Source: Saccharopolyspora montiporae (GTDB lineage Bacteria > Actinomycetota > Actinomycetes > Mycobacteriales > Pseudonocardiaceae). From it: a DNA stretch of 64,000 nt. Below the pieces are notes generated by a model. That model had not been told where the DNA came from. It searched no databases and saw nothing but the letters and a program-made list of their open reading frames with translations. A program made the position numbers and the translations under genes. Location: assembly GCF_015209505.1 (NCBI RefSeq), contig NZ_JADEYC010000007.1:248001-312000 (forward strand), read 5' to 3'. Below, piece by piece: positions 62,828 to 64,000 of the stretch. Position 1 is the stretch's first letter. The number at the start of each line of letters is the position of its first letter.

Positions 62828-63619
62828 TCAGCGCTTCGGCGGCACCGGGACGAATCCGCTGGTGCGCCGCACGTATTCCGCGTAGCCGGGCCGGTTCTGG
62901 CGCAATGCCCGCTCCAGCAGCGGTTTTCCGCTGCCCCGCGCGAGCAGCCAAGTCATCAGCAGCGGGGAGGCCACCGCGGCCGCGACCCACGGTTGCTGGC
63001 ATGCCACCAGGAACAGCCCCCACCACACGCACGCGTCGCCGAAGTAGTTCGGATGCCGGGTGTAGTGCCACAGACCGCGATCCAGCACCCGGCCCGCGTT
63101 CCGGGGGTCCGCGCGGAACCGGCGCAGCTGCTCGTCCCCGACGACCTCGAAGACCATCCCGAGCAGCCACACCGCGCTCCCCGCCACCAGCAGCACCCGC
63201 GACCCCGTCGGGACGAACTGTCCGAATTGGACGGGAAGCGAGACGAACCACATCACCGCCGCCTGGGTGAGGTAGGTGCGCAGGAACATGCGCCACCGGG
63301 GGTAGCGCCGGGCCCGCGCCAGCATCGCCCGGTACCGCGGATCCTCCCCTGCTCCGCAGCCGCGGGCGGCGATGTGTGCGCCCAGCCGCAGCCCCCACGC
63401 CGCGGTGAGCACGACGAGCAGCGCACCCGGCAATCCGGGCCCACGCCCGAGCGCGGCCGCGCTGGTCGCCGCGACGGCGGCGATGGCGGCGAAACCCGAC
63501 CCCCAGGCGATGTCGATGGTGTCGTAGCGGCCGCGCAGCGCCGCGATGCCGAACGCCGCGCAGACCACGGCCAGCGCGGTCACCAGCGACATCACCGCCG
63601 TCCAGACCAGCGGCATCAT
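62828..63619 (-). CDS. DUF1295/steroid 5-alpha-reductase-like membrane protein (Rv0446c-type)
   Basis: This 263-residue protein has about six membrane segments. The C-terminal GLWHYTRHPNYFGDACVWWGLFL and FEVVGDEQLRRFRADPRN are the NAD(P)H-binding signature of the DUF1295/ICMT-like family. The ATG at 63619 overlaps the preceding CFA-synthase stop (ATGA), though the next ATG is three bases on. In M. tuberculosis Rv0446c is coupled to the methyltransferase UfaA1 (Rv0447c); the pair is tied to modified fatty acids. Confidence 0.85.
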   Translation of the reverse strand: MMPLVWTAVMSLVTALAVVCAAFGIAALRGRYDTIDIAWGSGFAAIAAVAATSAAALGRGPGLPGALLVVLTAAWGLRLGAHIAARGCGAGEDPRYRAMLARARRYPRWRMFLRTYLTQAAVMWFVSLPVQFGQFVPTGSRVLLVAGSAVWLLGMVFEVVGDEQLRRFRADPRNAGRVLDRGLWHYTRHPNYFGDACVWWGLFLVACQQPWVAAAVASPLLMTWLLARGSGKPLLERALRQNRPGYAEYVRRTSGFVPVPPKR

Positions 63620-64000
63620 GCCGGTACTCCCCGGCCCGGCAGCGCGGCGCGGTCGCCGAGCGCCATCCCGCTGGCACCGGTGGCGTCCGGGCGCACGGCC
63701 ACGACCTGGTGCACCCCCATCCGGTTCTCCTCGAAGGCCAGCGCCCCGCCGGCCAGGTACAGCCACCAGACCCGCGCCTGCTGCTCGCCCATCAGCGCCA
63801 CCGCCGCGGACCAGTTCTCCTGCAACGCGGCCAGCCAGGCGCGCACGGTGCGCACGTAGTGCTCGCGCATCGCCTCCACGTCGCGGACCTCCAGACCGGC
63901 GCTCTCCAGCAGGTCCAGGGTGCTGCCGATCGGCACCATCGTCATGTCCGGGGCGATGTAGGACTCGATGAACGCGCCTCCGCCAGGCGCGTTGCCCGCG
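63616..64000 (-). CDS. Cyclopropane-fatty-acid synthase-like methyltransferase, C-terminal part (cut by right edge)
   Basis: The visible 127 residues begin in-frame at the window end with AGNAPGGGAFIESYIAPDM. Then MVPIGSTLDLLESAGLEVRDVEAMREHYVRTVRAWLAALQENW and RVWWLYLAGGALAFEENRMGVHQVVAV follow, the C-terminal half of CFA/mycolic-type SAM methyltransferases. The SAM-binding part is outside the window. By analogy with UfaA1/BfaB it may methylate or cyclopropanate oleoyl chains of phospholipids. Confidence 0.88.
   Translation of the reverse strand, partial: AGNAPGGGAFIESYIAPDMTMVPIGSTLDLLESAGLEVRDVEAMREHYVRTVRAWLAALQENWSAAVALMGEQQARVWWLYLAGGALAFEENRMGVHQVVAVRPDATGASGMALGDRAALPGRGVPA

Overview
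The window is about 70 percent GC and densely coded. It carries two complete actinobacterial mce lipid-import operons, F420-type oxidoreductases, bacterial sterol-type P450s and an IdeR/DtxR iron box. This points to a mycolate-related or Pseudonocardiales-type actinobacterium; the gene content does not fix the genus. No rRNA, tRNA, CRISPR array, insertion sequence or phage gene was seen.

Layout. (1) 1-2737: a TetR fragment, an AGPS-like flavoprotein and a DAG-kinase-family lipid kinase, in the same order as Mycobacterium tuberculosis Rv2250c-Rv2251-Rv2252. (2) 2811-6142: a secreted GH97 glucosidase divergent from its LacI regulator, with a palindromic operator between them. (3) 6220-8643: a truncated UvrA remnant, an MpaB-type oxygenase divergent from a TetR, and a second TetR. 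(4) 8773-17693: first mce operon (two permeases, MceA-F, one accessory protein). (5) 17874-20231: a thiolase-like/crotonase fusion, followed by a decayed stretch. (6) 20810-32293: a catabolic cluster with three SDRs, an HIBADH-like dehydrogenase, an aldehyde dehydrogenase, an NTF2-like protein, an F420 enzyme, ferredoxin, CYP51, a CYP123-like P450, a carboxymuconolactone-decarboxylase-like protein and CYP142. Much of it parallels the M. tuberculosis cyp51 neighbourhood. (7) 32854-43040: second mce operon, mce4-like, with two accessory proteins. (8) 43088-56233: a TetR, an unknown 407-residue protein, a FadD19-like ligase, a KstD-like flavoprotein, a lipase, a DapB-like protein, a FabG3-like hydroxysteroid dehydrogenase, a GMC oxidoreductase, an aldehyde dehydrogenase and an enoyl-CoA hydratase. 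(9) 56391-64000: a secreted DUF4232-type protein, an S1 protease, an SDR, an iron-regulated siderophore-interacting protein, an F420 enzyme, a small membrane protein, formate dehydrogenase, and a DUF1295/CFA-synthase pair cut by the right edge.

How it works together. Regions 6-8 read as a sterol or isoprenoid-lipid import and degradation island. The Mce system imports, CYP142 and other P450s oxidise, FadD19-like activates with CoA, and KstD/HSD/ECH/ALDH enzymes process the product. Two regulatory codes were found in the non-coding DNA. The first is the published KstR palindrome TnnAACnnGTTnnA, exact upstream of the mce4-like operon, the FabG3-like gene and the GMC/ALDH pair. The second is a recurring 18-bp element, TGGACAnnnGTCyrGACA, at six promoters. 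One copy overlaps the start of the local TetR gene, suggesting a local regulon. The second code is the most interesting candidate for something undescribed.
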